Shown here: positions 1 to 6,960 of the stretch, one piece after another
Layout: every line of letters begins with the position of its first letter
How positions within the stretch are numbered: the stretch's first letter is position 1
Assembly: GCA_013213745.1 (NCBI GenBank)
Contig: JABSQH010000020.1
Coordinates: forward strand, 30,772-75,587
Direction: 5' to 3'
Source of the DNA: Ilumatobacteraceae bacterium
GTDB taxonomy: Bacteria > Actinomycetota > Acidimicrobiia > Acidimicrobiales > Ilumatobacteraceae
DNA length: 44,816 bases
Translations under genes and position numbers: made by a program
The notes under the pieces: generated by a model
Seen by the model: the letters and a program-made list of their open reading frames with translations, nothing else
Databases searched by the model: none
Told to the model about the DNA's origin: nothing

Positions 1-46
1 TCCTGGGCCATGTCGTCAGGATACGAGGGGTGCCAACCCGTCGGCC

Positions 47-1078
47 TCAGATGAGTTCTCGCAGGCGCGCCGCCGCCGCCTCTGGCGTCATGTCGCGCTG
101 ATCGTTGGCGAGCAGCTCATAACTCGCCGGAATCTTGGCAACATCGGCCGAACGCAGCAGTGGTGGGTAGTAGTGAGCGTGCAGCTGCCATCCGGCAGCG
201 CCGTTGGTCGGTGCCGTATGCCAGCCGGAACAGTACGGAAACGGAGTGTCGAAGACCGCGTCGAAGGCCCGCAACATCGTTCCGAGCGTCTCAGCGAGCG
301 ACCTCCGTTGAGCGCCATCCAAGTCGAGCAGCGACGCGGTAGGGCGACGTGGAACGACGAGCGTCTCGTACGGCCAATAGGCCCAATACGGCACGACGAC
401 CACCCAGTGCTCATCGTGGGTGACGAGCCGGTCGCCGCTGGCGATCTCGCGCTCGACGTAATCGACCAACAAGTTCGTGCCATGCCGTTCGAAGTACGCC
501 GCCTGGTTGTGCATCTCGACGATCGCTTCGTTGGGCAAGAAGCTCGACGCCCAGATCTGGCCATGCGGGTGCGGGTTCGAGGCACCCGAGATGGCGCCGC
601 GGGTCTCGAAGATCTGGACCCACCGATACCGGGCCCCGAGCTCAGCCAGCTGGTCACGCCACAAGTCGATCACCGTCAGCACCTGATCGACCGACATGTG
701 GGCCAAGGTGAGGTCGTGGCGCGGGGAGAAGCACAACACTCGGCAGGTGCCGTCGGCGTCGTCGAGCACGAACAGCTCGCCGTCACTCTCCGGTCGGGCG
801 TTCGGAACCACCTCGTGCGGCAGGAGCGCAGCAAAGTCGTTGTCGAACACGAACGTCGACGTGTACGTCGGATTTTGCTGGCCCCCGGCGCGCTCGTTGC
901 CCGGGCACAGGTAACAGTTCGGGTCGTAGGTGGGCATCCCCAGACGTGCGCCGCCGTCGGTGCGCCCGCTCCACGGCCGAGTGGCGCGCTGCGGCGACAC
1001 GATGACCCACTCGTCCGTCAGCGGATTGCGGCGGCGGTGCGGCTTGGACAGATCGAGCACCTGCGTAGCGTCGCACAC
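47..1078 (-). CDS. galT: galactose-1-phosphate uridylyltransferase
   Basis: Leloir-pathway enzyme that exchanges UMP between UDP-glucose and galactose-1-phosphate in the cytosol. The protein has the N-terminal NPLTDEWVIVSPQR block, a CYLCPGN zinc-type motif, the catalytic HPHGQ motif in SNPHPHGQIW (the second His carries the UMP), and the C-terminal GWQLHAHYYPPLLRS block. It is about 343 residues, normal for the family. The open frame runs on upstream to 1513, but that part is antisense to the neighbouring thioesterase and has no family similarity. I chose GTG at 1078; GTG at 1060 is an alternative. Divergent from the thioesterase, with about 50 bp between them. Confidence 0.9.
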   Translation of the reverse strand: MCDATQVLDLSKPHRRRNPLTDEWVIVSPQRATRPWSGRTDGGARLGMPTYDPNCYLCPGNERAGGQQNPTYTSTFVFDNDFAALLPHEVVPNARPESDGELFVLDDADGTCRVLCFSPRHDLTLAHMSVDQVLTVIDLWRDQLAELGARYRWVQIFETRGAISGASNPHPHGQIWASSFLPNEAIVEMHNQAAYFERHGTNLLVDYVEREIASGDRLVTHDEHWVVVVPYWAYWPYETLVVPRRPTASLLDLDGAQRRSLAETLGTMLRAFDAVFDTPFPYCSGWHTAPTNGAAGWQLHAHYYPPLLRSADVAKIPASYELLANDQRDMTPEAAAARLRELI

Positions 1079-1130
1079 CGCTCGCGAACTCGCTGGGTGG
1101 GCCGGTCGTGGTGCAGCAACACTCGTCTGG

Positions 1131-1538
1131 ATGGATGTCGATCGACTCAACGACTTCTTCGGCTCGTTGGCCCCGGGCCTCCATGGTGTGGTGTTCGACG
1201 AATCGGCGCCCGAGCGCGTCGTCGGGCACATCGATGTGACCGACACGCTGATCGCTGGTACGGGATTTCTCTTCGCTCCGGCGATCATCTCGCTGGCCGA
1301 CACACTGTGCGCCGCCGGGTGCGGGAACAACTTGGACGAAGGGCAGAGCTTCACGACGGTGGAGCTGAAGAGCAACTTTCTTTCCAGCGCACGCGTGGGA
1401 GAACGCGTCGTTGGTGTGGCGACCCCGGCGCACCTCGGCCAGCAGACCCACGTCTGGGACGTCACCGTCACCAACGCAACGACCGGTCGCACCATGGCGC
1501 TGTTTCGTTGCACGCAGATGATCCTGACCGCCCGCTGA
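1131..1538 (+). CDS. PaaI-family (hotdog fold) thioesterase
   Basis: Small hotdog-fold acyl-CoA thioesterase, 135 residues. The segment GTGFLFAPAIISLADTLCAAG matches the PaaI helix that carries the active-site acidic residue, and SFTTVELKSNFLSSARVGE, AHLGQQTHVWDV and ALFRCTQMIL follow in family order. The frame is open upstream to 930, but the ATG at 1131 matches the normal N-terminus and avoids overlap with galT. The substrate cannot be told from sequence. It is followed by a relic of an isocitrate lyase/PEP mutase gene. Confidence 0.85.
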   Translation: MDVDRLNDFFGSLAPGLHGVVFDESAPERVVGHIDVTDTLIAGTGFLFAPAIISLADTLCAAGCGNNLDEGQSFTTVELKSNFLSSARVGERVVGVATPAHLGQQTHVWDVTVTNATTGRTMALFRCTQMILTAR

Positions 1539-1604
1539 CCAGCTGGACATCGTCCGAATCCTGCCGGTCTCGGTCGACGCCCTCATGTACAACAGTGCGC
1601 ATGA

Positions 1605-1812
1605 GCCGCGCCGCTCAACGTGCTCGCTCTGCCATCCGCTCCTTCGGTGCCCGAGCTCGCCGCCCTCGGAGTGGCGCGGGTGTCGATCGGCGGGCTCGCT
1701 GCGTGGGTCGCGTACCGAGCCGTCTGGTCGATGGCCGCCGAGCTCTTCTCGACGGGTACCTCGGCGTACACGGCGTCGACGCTCGACCCCGCCGTGCGCG
1801 ACCGCGCGTTCG
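1605..1812 (+). pseudogene. C-terminal relic of an isocitrate lyase/PEP phosphomutase-family gene
   Basis: The frame opens directly after a stop at 1602-1604 and reads PLNVLALPSAPSVPELAALG, then VARVSIGG, then a helical segment ending near DPAVRDRAF. This is the typical end of the isocitrate lyase/PEP mutase superfamily (PVNVLA...GPSV.ELA.LGVARVS.G). The catalytic N-terminal two thirds are absent and the preceding bases belong to the end of the thioesterase gene. The frame then runs on without its own stop into antisense of the dehydratase gene. I read it as debris, not a small gene; the right edge is approximate. Confidence 0.6.
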
Positions 1813-1820
1813 CTTCCTCG

Positions 1821-3617
1821 TCACGCCGACACCCGCTCGTCGGTGGCCATCCCCGCGCCGGCAAGCGCAGGTCGAGCTGTCGCTCGCATCCGACGAAGCA
1901 ACGATCGCTCGACCGGGCGCACCGCCGGATGGGCGCCACCTCGTGCAGCCATCTGCCAGCGATGACGTCGCTCGTCGACGACCGACTGATCATCGAGCTC
2001 GAGGCAGTCGAGGCGATCGGCCTCGATGTCGACCACGATCGTGTCGCCGTCCTGGACCAGGGCGATCGGCCCGCCGACGGCTGCCTCGGGCCCGACATGG
2101 CCGATCACCAGTCCGACGGAGCCACCCGAGAAACGGGCGTCGGTCATCAGGCCCACGGTGATGCCCCGACGTCGACACAAGGCGGTGATGCGCGACGTGG
2201 GATCGAGCATCTCCGGCATTCCCGGCGCGCCCCGCGGCCCCTCGTAGCGGATCACGACCATGTCACCGTCGGCGAACGACTCGGCGCGATCGGCGAGCAC
2301 GGCCAGCAGCGCCGCCTCGCTGTCGAACACCCTCGCACGACCGACGAATCGACCACGATCGTCGAGCCCGCGTTCCACACCGGCCAACTTGAGCACGGCC
2401 GCTCCGTCGGGAGCGAGATTGCCGTGGAGCACACGCAGACTCCCCGCCTGCGTGAACGGTGCGTCCAACCGATGGACGACCGATCCGTCCGGCCCGGGCG
2501 GGTCGAGACGGTCGACCTGGTCGCCCAAGGACGAGTTCGTGCACGTGACCGCCGAGCCGTCGATCCAGCCGTTATCGAGCAGTTCCCGGACGACGACAGC
2601 GAGCCCTCCGGCCTGGTGCACGTCAGCCATCGAATACCTGCCGTAGGGGCGGAGGTCGGTGAGAACGGGGACTCGGCGACCAAGGTCAGCCAGCTGATCG
2701 CGCGACACCACGTCGTCCCACAAATCGAACCCGGCGGCGCGGGCGAGCTCGGCGGCGTGCAACACGACGTTCGTCGATCCGCCCATCGCCAACGTGACCA
2801 CGAGCGCATTGCGCACGGCCACCGGAGTCACGATGTCGCGGGGGCGCAGCGCCGCAGACGCCAGTGTGGCCAAGAGTGCGGCGAGCTCGTCGGGGAACTC
2901 GACGACACGGTCGGGGTGCGCCGATGGCGGGGACACCATGTGCAGCGGCGTCATGCCGGCAACGGCAGCGACGACTTGCATCGTGTTGTACGTGAACATC
3001 CCGCCGCAACTGCCGTATCCAGGACAGCCATGCAGAGCGACTCGGGTTCGCTCGTCGGCGGGGGCAGCAGCTCGCTGGTACACCTCGACGAGATCGAGGC
3101 GTTCGCCGGTGATCGGATCGGTTCCCGGCAGTATCGAACCATCGGGACACATCAGCGCTGGCTCGTTGTGCTCGAGCAACGCGGCCAACGTGCCGACGGG
3201 CGGTTTGTCGCAGGCGACGATCGCGATCGCGCCGCGCAGGTCGGTGGCTGCAAGATGCAACTCGGTCGCCTCTTTGACCACTTCGCGGCTGATCAGCGAG
3301 TAGCGCATCCGCTCGGTGCCATTGAGTTGGCCATCAGACACCCCGAGGGTGAATGCCGGAGCGACGAGACGAACATTGAGTCCGTCGGCGCTGATGCGTC
3401 GGGACAGCGCCCGGTGCACCGCGTCGACCTTGGCTCGCACGCCGAGGTAACACTGACTCTCGCCGAGCGTTCCGATCGTGCCCCAGGGCGCGCCATGCAC
3501 TGCAGCGATCGGCTCGTCGAGGTAGCGCGCCGTGCCCACACGTTGCACGTCGCGGCCCGGATGGCGGGCAGCGAACTCGGTGCTCAGCGCGTCGGTCGTG
3601 GCGACGGGTGCGTCCAT
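1821..3617 (-). CDS. IlvD/Edd-family dehydratase (dihydroxy-acid dehydratase-like)
   Basis: Iron-sulfur dehydratase of 598 residues. Seen in order: ACDKPPVGTL (Cys about 136), HGCPGYGSCGGMFTYNTM (Cys about 198 and 204), AMGGSTNVVLH, GPRGAPGMPEM and TDARFSGGSVGLVIGHV, all IlvD/Edd signatures. The usual N-terminal PCNxHL cluster motif is replaced by ESQCYLG (Cys about 56), and the first 90 residues diverge from textbook IlvD. Dihydroxy-acid dehydration for Val/Ile/Leu fits the many branched-chain genes here, but a sugar-acid dehydratase is possible. Convergent with the PEP mutase relic and divergent from the XRE regulator. Confidence 0.75.
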   Translation of the reverse strand: MDAPVATTDALSTEFAARHPGRDVQRVGTARYLDEPIAAVHGAPWGTIGTLGESQCYLGVRAKVDAVHRALSRRISADGLNVRLVAPAFTLGVSDGQLNGTERMRYSLISREVVKEATELHLAATDLRGAIAIVACDKPPVGTLAALLEHNEPALMCPDGSILPGTDPITGERLDLVEVYQRAAAPADERTRVALHGCPGYGSCGGMFTYNTMQVVAAVAGMTPLHMVSPPSAHPDRVVEFPDELAALLATLASAALRPRDIVTPVAVRNALVVTLAMGGSTNVVLHAAELARAAGFDLWDDVVSRDQLADLGRRVPVLTDLRPYGRYSMADVHQAGGLAVVVRELLDNGWIDGSAVTCTNSSLGDQVDRLDPPGPDGSVVHRLDAPFTQAGSLRVLHGNLAPDGAAVLKLAGVERGLDDRGRFVGRARVFDSEAALLAVLADRAESFADGDMVVIRYEGPRGAPGMPEMLDPTSRITALCRRRGITVGLMTDARFSGGSVGLVIGHVGPEAAVGGPIALVQDGDTIVVDIEADRLDCLELDDQSVVDERRHRWQMAARGGAHPAVRPVERSLLRRMRATARPALAGAGMATDERVSA

Positions 3618-3644
3618 GGTGCGATGGTGCGACGGCGGATCGGC

Positions 3645-3681
3645 CCCTGTCGTGCCCCGACGTCGGGTAGTACCGACAGGG
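3645..3681. promoter_or_regulatory. nested inverted repeats, candidate operator
   Basis: Between the divergent dehydratase and XRE-regulator genes, arms CCCTGTCG (3645-3652) and CGACAGGG (3674-3681) enclose a perfect 12-bp palindrome CCCGACGTCGGG (3656-3667). The position fits an operator bound by the neighbouring regulator, but no binding site for it is known to me. Confidence 0.45.
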
Positions 3682-3727
3682 TCACGCAGAGGCTCGTTGC
3701 GAGCGCGCCGAGTCCTAGCCTGAGGCG

Positions 3728-4492
3728 ATGCGCGCCGCAGAGTTGGGAGTGTTCCTGCGGTCGAGGCGGACCCGACCGGCGCTCGACCAGCCGGGAGACG
3801 GTCGACGTACCAGAGGCCTGCGCCGCGAAGAGTTGGCTGCGGCGTCGGACGTCGCCCACTCCTGGATCGTCAAGCTCGAACAGGGCCGGGCGCGTTCGGT
3901 GTCGGTCGACGTGCTGGCCGCGCTCTCGCGGGCATTGCAGCTCGACGCCGCAGAGCGGTCGCATCTCTTCGCGCTCGCCGGATATCGGACTGGGCCGAGC
4001 TCACCCGACAGCGTCGTCACCGCTGGACTGCGACGACTCCTCTACGAACTCGAACCGAACCCGGCGTACCTCCTCGATCGGATGTGGAACATGGTCGATT
4101 GGAACCGGGCGGAGGAGACGCTGTTTCCACCACTCGCCGATCGCCGAGGAAGATTCCCCAACTTGCTCGAGCTGGCCTTTCTCGACGCCGAGCTGGAGGC
4201 GCTCATGATCGATTCCGACGAGGAACGAGAGCGGCTGGTCGCGCAGTTCCGCGCGCACACCGTCGACTGGCCGGACGATCCCGACATCGCCGTTGTGGTC
4301 GATCGATTGCGGTTCGAGGCGCCGCTGTTCCGTCAGCTCTGGGATCGCGGCGACGTGCGCGAATTCCATTCGGTGCGGCGATGCTTCGAACACTCCAGCT
4401 GGGAGGTGCTCGACCATCACCGATTGGCCGTGCTCGATCAGCCGGGTCTGCAGCTGGTCGTGTACACACCGATCGACGACGGGTCGGAGTGA
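3728..4492 (+). CDS. XRE-family transcriptional regulator with MmyB-like ligand-binding domain
   Basis: Predicted DNA-binding regulator of 254 residues. Residues about 1-80 form an XRE helix-turn-helix (FLRSRRTRPALDQ, RRTRGLRREELAAASDVAHSWIVKLEQGRA). The rest is the MmyB-like domain (RRLLYELEPNPAYLLDRMWNMVDWNRAEE...) described in actinobacterial regulators that bind a fatty-acid-like ligand. It is transcribed away from the IlvD/Edd dehydratase, across nested palindromes at 3645-3681, so regulation of itself and the dehydratase is the simplest guess. The target and ligand are unknown. Confidence 0.85.
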   Translation: MRAAELGVFLRSRRTRPALDQPGDGRRTRGLRREELAAASDVAHSWIVKLEQGRARSVSVDVLAALSRALQLDAAERSHLFALAGYRTGPSSPDSVVTAGLRRLLYELEPNPAYLLDRMWNMVDWNRAEETLFPPLADRRGRFPNLLELAFLDAELEALMIDSDEERERLVAQFRAHTVDWPDDPDIAVVVDRLRFEAPLFRQLWDRGDVREFHSVRRCFEHSSWEVLDHHRLAVLDQPGLQLVVYTPIDDGSE

Positions 4493-4550
4493 TCGGCCGA
4501 TTCGTCAGCGGAATCCAGGAGAAGGGCGAAGCGTCGGCGCTGGCGCAAAG

Positions 4551-4754
4551 TCAGCCGATCGAGTCGGCCACCGAGAAGCGCGTCAGCCGCTGCGCCCGAG
4601 GCGTCGATCGTTGATGGTCCGCATGCGAGATTCCCGTCGTCATGGGCTCTCGGAACCACGGTGCGTACAACTCCAAGTTGGGGATCGCACGGGAGTGATC
4701 GGACACGTTCGGCGTGCCCCCGTGCCAGGCTCGCACGTCGCGGATCTGAATCGT
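4551..4754 (-). pseudogene. C-terminal relic of a phytanoyl-CoA dioxygenase (PhyH)-family gene
   Basis: In a frame different from the overlapping methyltransferase tail, this strand reads TIQIRDVRAWHGGTPNVSDH, then SRAIPNLELYAPWFREP. That is the distal His / Arg segment (HGGTPN..S..R) of the Fe(II)/2-oxoglutarate PhyH fold. Upstream residues with the HxD iron ligands are missing: the frame closes at a TGA (4773-4775) and the sequence there belongs to the methyltransferase. So only about the last 65 codons survive, joined to the 3' end of another gene. Confidence 0.65.
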
Positions 4755-5449
4755 CCTGGTCGATCGGGAGCGTCACGCACGTCGTCGATCGACCAGCCAG
4801 ATGCGGCGAGCGAGGTCGACAGCTCGTCACGGCTGCGAAACCGCAGTGTCGAGTCGGAGACAACCTCGGTGTCATTCGCGAAACGGTAGGTCCAACGGAA
4901 CGACACCAGCGGGAGCTCCAGCGCAGTGACCTCGACCCAACGCTCGACCGGTCCGGCCGCTGTGGCGACGACGCCGTCGGTCTGCTCTCGGTTCCAACCG
5001 CGCCACGCTTGGGCATGCGGATCGCGCGTCTCGAACGCGAACACACCGTCGACTCGTACGACCGAGCGCAGTGCACGCAGGGTCCGCGACCATTGATCGT
5101 CATCGAGGAATACCTGGGCCACGTTTCCGGTCATCACGGCCAGGTCCGCATGTCGGCCGATGAGCGACTCGGCGTCGCCATGGATCCATTCGACACCGCT
5201 GGCCGCAGGTTTGCGACGGGCAACGTCGAGTGAGGCCTCCGCCGGGTCGACGCCGACGACGTCCACATCGAGTGCGGCCAGGCGGCACGCCAGCGAGCCC
5301 GTTCCGCACCCGACATCGACCACGGACCGAGCGCCGAGTTCGGCGTACAGGTCGAGATCGTTGCGTTCGCCGTCGAGATCGTTGCGTTCGCCGTCGAGAT
5401 CGTCGAAGATCGCGGCGAGTCGCGGATCGGAGAACGCAGCGTCGGGCAT
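4640..5449 (-). CDS. SAM-dependent methyltransferase with a scrambled C-terminus
   Basis: Class I methyltransferase of 269 residues. SAM-binding motif I is SVVDVGCGTGSLACRLA, followed by VDVVGVDPAEASLDVARRK and a DLAVMTGNVAQVFLDDDQW motif-IV region; the body ends at SGWSIDDVRDAPDRPGR. Family members normally finish with a short strand such as EFVFVA. Here the frame runs about 40 residues into DNA that encodes a PhyH relic in another frame. The ATG at 5449 shares its A with the TAA stop of the upstream DNA glycosylase, so the two are probably translationally coupled. The substrate is unknown, and activity may be impaired by the altered end. Confidence 0.7.
   Translation of the reverse strand: MPDAAFSDPRLAAIFDDLDGERNDLDGERNDLDLYAELGARSVVDVGCGTGSLACRLAALDVDVVGVDPAEASLDVARRKPAASGVEWIHGDAESLIGRHADLAVMTGNVAQVFLDDDQWSRTLRALRSVVRVDGVFAFETRDPHAQAWRGWNREQTDGVVATAAGPVERWVEVTALELPLVSFRWTYRFANDTEVVSDSTLRFRSRDELSTSLAASGWSIDDVRDAPDRPGRFRSATCEPGTGARRTCPITPVRSPTWSCTHRGSESP
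5351..5392. repeat. 21-bp tandem duplication inside the methyltransferase gene
   Basis: Two exact 21-bp copies lie head to tail (5351-5371 and 5372-5392), followed by the first part of a third. The unit is a multiple of three, so it duplicates the peptide DLDGERN near the N-terminus without breaking the frame. Confidence 0.9.
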
Positions 5450-6348
5450 TACAACCGTCGAATGTCGGGATTGAACGCACCCGGGGCACGGCGCGACGGC
5501 TTCGGTCCGGCCCGTTTGATCAGCTGCACGACGCGCTGGCGGTGGCCACGCCACGGTTCGAGGTGGGCGATCATCGCTTCGTCGCCACCCTGGTCGGCGG
5601 GCAGGCGACGAGCATCGCCGGTAAAGAAGTAGTTGACCATCGTGGGCAGTCCGTAGTCGCGTAGCACGATCGTGTCGGGGTCGCCGTGGCACGCACCGAC
5701 CGTCGACGTCGCCGTCCACACCCCCATGCCGGGAAGTGCACTGAGTCGGGTGAGCGCATCAGCGACGCCCATCGTGGCCGCCTCTTCGAGTCGATTCGAG
5801 CGGCGAGCCGCCAGGAGAATCGCATCGGCGCGCCGGCGTTCGACGTTCATGCGATGGAGGTCGACGTAGGTCCGTGCGGCCATCGCTTGCGGCGTCGGCG
5901 GGAGCCGCAGTCCGAGCGGCCCCGGCGCTGGCTCGCCCCACGCGTCGACGATTCGCCGGAAACTGCGCGCCGCTTCCTGGGTCGTGACGCGCTGGCCGAG
6001 CAGCACCATCAAGATCTCCTGCCAGATCACGCCTGATGCGGCGAGCCTGACCTCGCCGTGGAGACGAGCTGCCCGATGCACCCGTGGGTCGATGGTCGGA
6101 TCGAACCCGCTGGGATCGTCGTGACATCCGAGCCAGCGAGGCAGGACATCGAGCAACCAATCGGCTCCAGGGCCCCATGCCGTGGCGGTCGTGTCGCCGT
6201 CGGTGCGGTGCTCGACGAGCATCGTGCCCGCACCGGCAGGTGTGAGCACCGCCCTGGCGAACGCGCGCCTGGCGTAGCGGGCGGTGGGGTTCGCACCGTG
6301 GTTGATGACCACGCGGGTTGCTGCGCCGGCGGTCTCAACCGCGCGCAT
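5449..6348 (-). CDS. HhH-GPD DNA glycosylase (AlkA/3-methyladenine type)
   Basis: Base-excision repair glycosylase, 299 residues. GVIWQEILMVLLGQRVTTQ with AARSFRRIVDAWG corresponds to the helical core. RLSALPGMGVWTATSTVGAC is the helix-hairpin-helix, followed by HGDPDTIVLRDYGLPTMV, whose Asp (about 231) is at the position of the catalytic Asp of the HhH-GPD family. A TTG start at 6384 would overlap the previous gene's stop; I prefer ATG at 6348. It sits between a conserved protein and a methyltransferase, all on one strand, probably one transcript. Confidence 0.8.
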   Translation of the reverse strand: MRAVETAGAATRVVINHGANPTARYARRAFARAVLTPAGAGTMLVEHRTDGDTTATAWGPGADWLLDVLPRWLGCHDDPSGFDPTIDPRVHRAARLHGEVRLAASGVIWQEILMVLLGQRVTTQEAARSFRRIVDAWGEPAPGPLGLRLPPTPQAMAARTYVDLHRMNVERRRADAILLAARRSNRLEEAATMGVADALTRLSALPGMGVWTATSTVGACHGDPDTIVLRDYGLPTMVNYFFTGDARRLPADQGGDEAMIAHLEPWRGHRQRVVQLIKRAGPKPSRRAPGAFNPDIRRL

Positions 6349-6380
6349 GTGCCGTCGGCGTTCGGCGCCGACCGCGGACG

Positions 6381-6905
6381 TCAACGGCCGAGCAACTCGC
6401 GCCAGTCGGCGGGGTACCGCTCGGCGACCTGCGCTGGGGTCATCCGTAACGTCGCTTCCGGAGGAGTGTCGGCCACGGCACGTGCCTCCATGTAGTGGTG
6501 GGCAACATGGCGGAGACCTTCGAACATCGAGCGACGCAGGGCCAACAGCTCATCGGGTGGCGCAGGATCGTAGAACCCCCAGATGGTGAACGCGATCGTC
6601 AGATCGTGCACGACTGGGGCCCTGGAGAAGATCGAGGCGCGACGGAGCGCGACGCCGAGGCAGCCACGAATGACGTCGTCGACGTTTTCTCCCGACTGCG
6701 TGATCACCTTGGGGCGGAGGCGCTCGGCGATCGTCAGAGCAAACCCCTGATCGGGACCCTGACTGCCCAACGCAGGACCACTCGGCTGGAATCCATCGAT
6801 CTCGCCGGGGCGGCCAGGGACCCACGCGTCAGGGACGTGTTCGGGCGACTCGTAGTAGCGCGCGTGTTCAGTTGCGGGAACCGACCGGAATCGCGGTGCA
6901 GCCAT
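6381..6905 (-). CDS. conserved hypothetical protein
   Basis: Protein of 174 residues that I cannot assign to a function. It has no signal peptide or membrane segment. The sequence looks well conserved in type: FQPSGPALGSQGPDQGFALT near residue 45, DDVIRGCLGVALRRASIF in the middle, VVHDLTIAFTIWGF, and a C-terminal TLRMTPAQVAERYPADWREL. I recall similar actinobacterial proteins of unknown role. ATG at 6905 was chosen over an upstream extension to 7070 that is arginine-rich and unlike the rest. It ends 33 bp before the ATG chosen for the DNA glycosylase and 4 bp inside that gene's possible TTG start. Confidence 0.65.
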   Translation of the reverse strand: MAAPRFRSVPATEHARYYESPEHVPDAWVPGRPGEIDGFQPSGPALGSQGPDQGFALTIAERLRPKVITQSGENVDDVIRGCLGVALRRASIFSRAPVVHDLTIAFTIWGFYDPAPPDELLALRRSMFEGLRHVAHHYMEARAVADTPPEATLRMTPAQVAERYPADWRELLGR

Positions 6906-6960
6906 CGGTATCTGTTCTACCCGTTCGGGGTGGTGCCTGGCGAGCCTTCGGCGCGTCGGC

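Noticed and set aside
1-46. start of a further minus-strand gene beyond galT (ATG at 11)
   Set aside because: Only three codons would lie in the window; nothing can be supported.
1620-4208. 862-codon plus-strand open frame
   Set aside because: It is mostly antisense to the IlvD/Edd dehydratase and part of the XRE gene, a product of GC-rich codon bias. Only its first 60 or so codons (PEP mutase relic) are meaningful.
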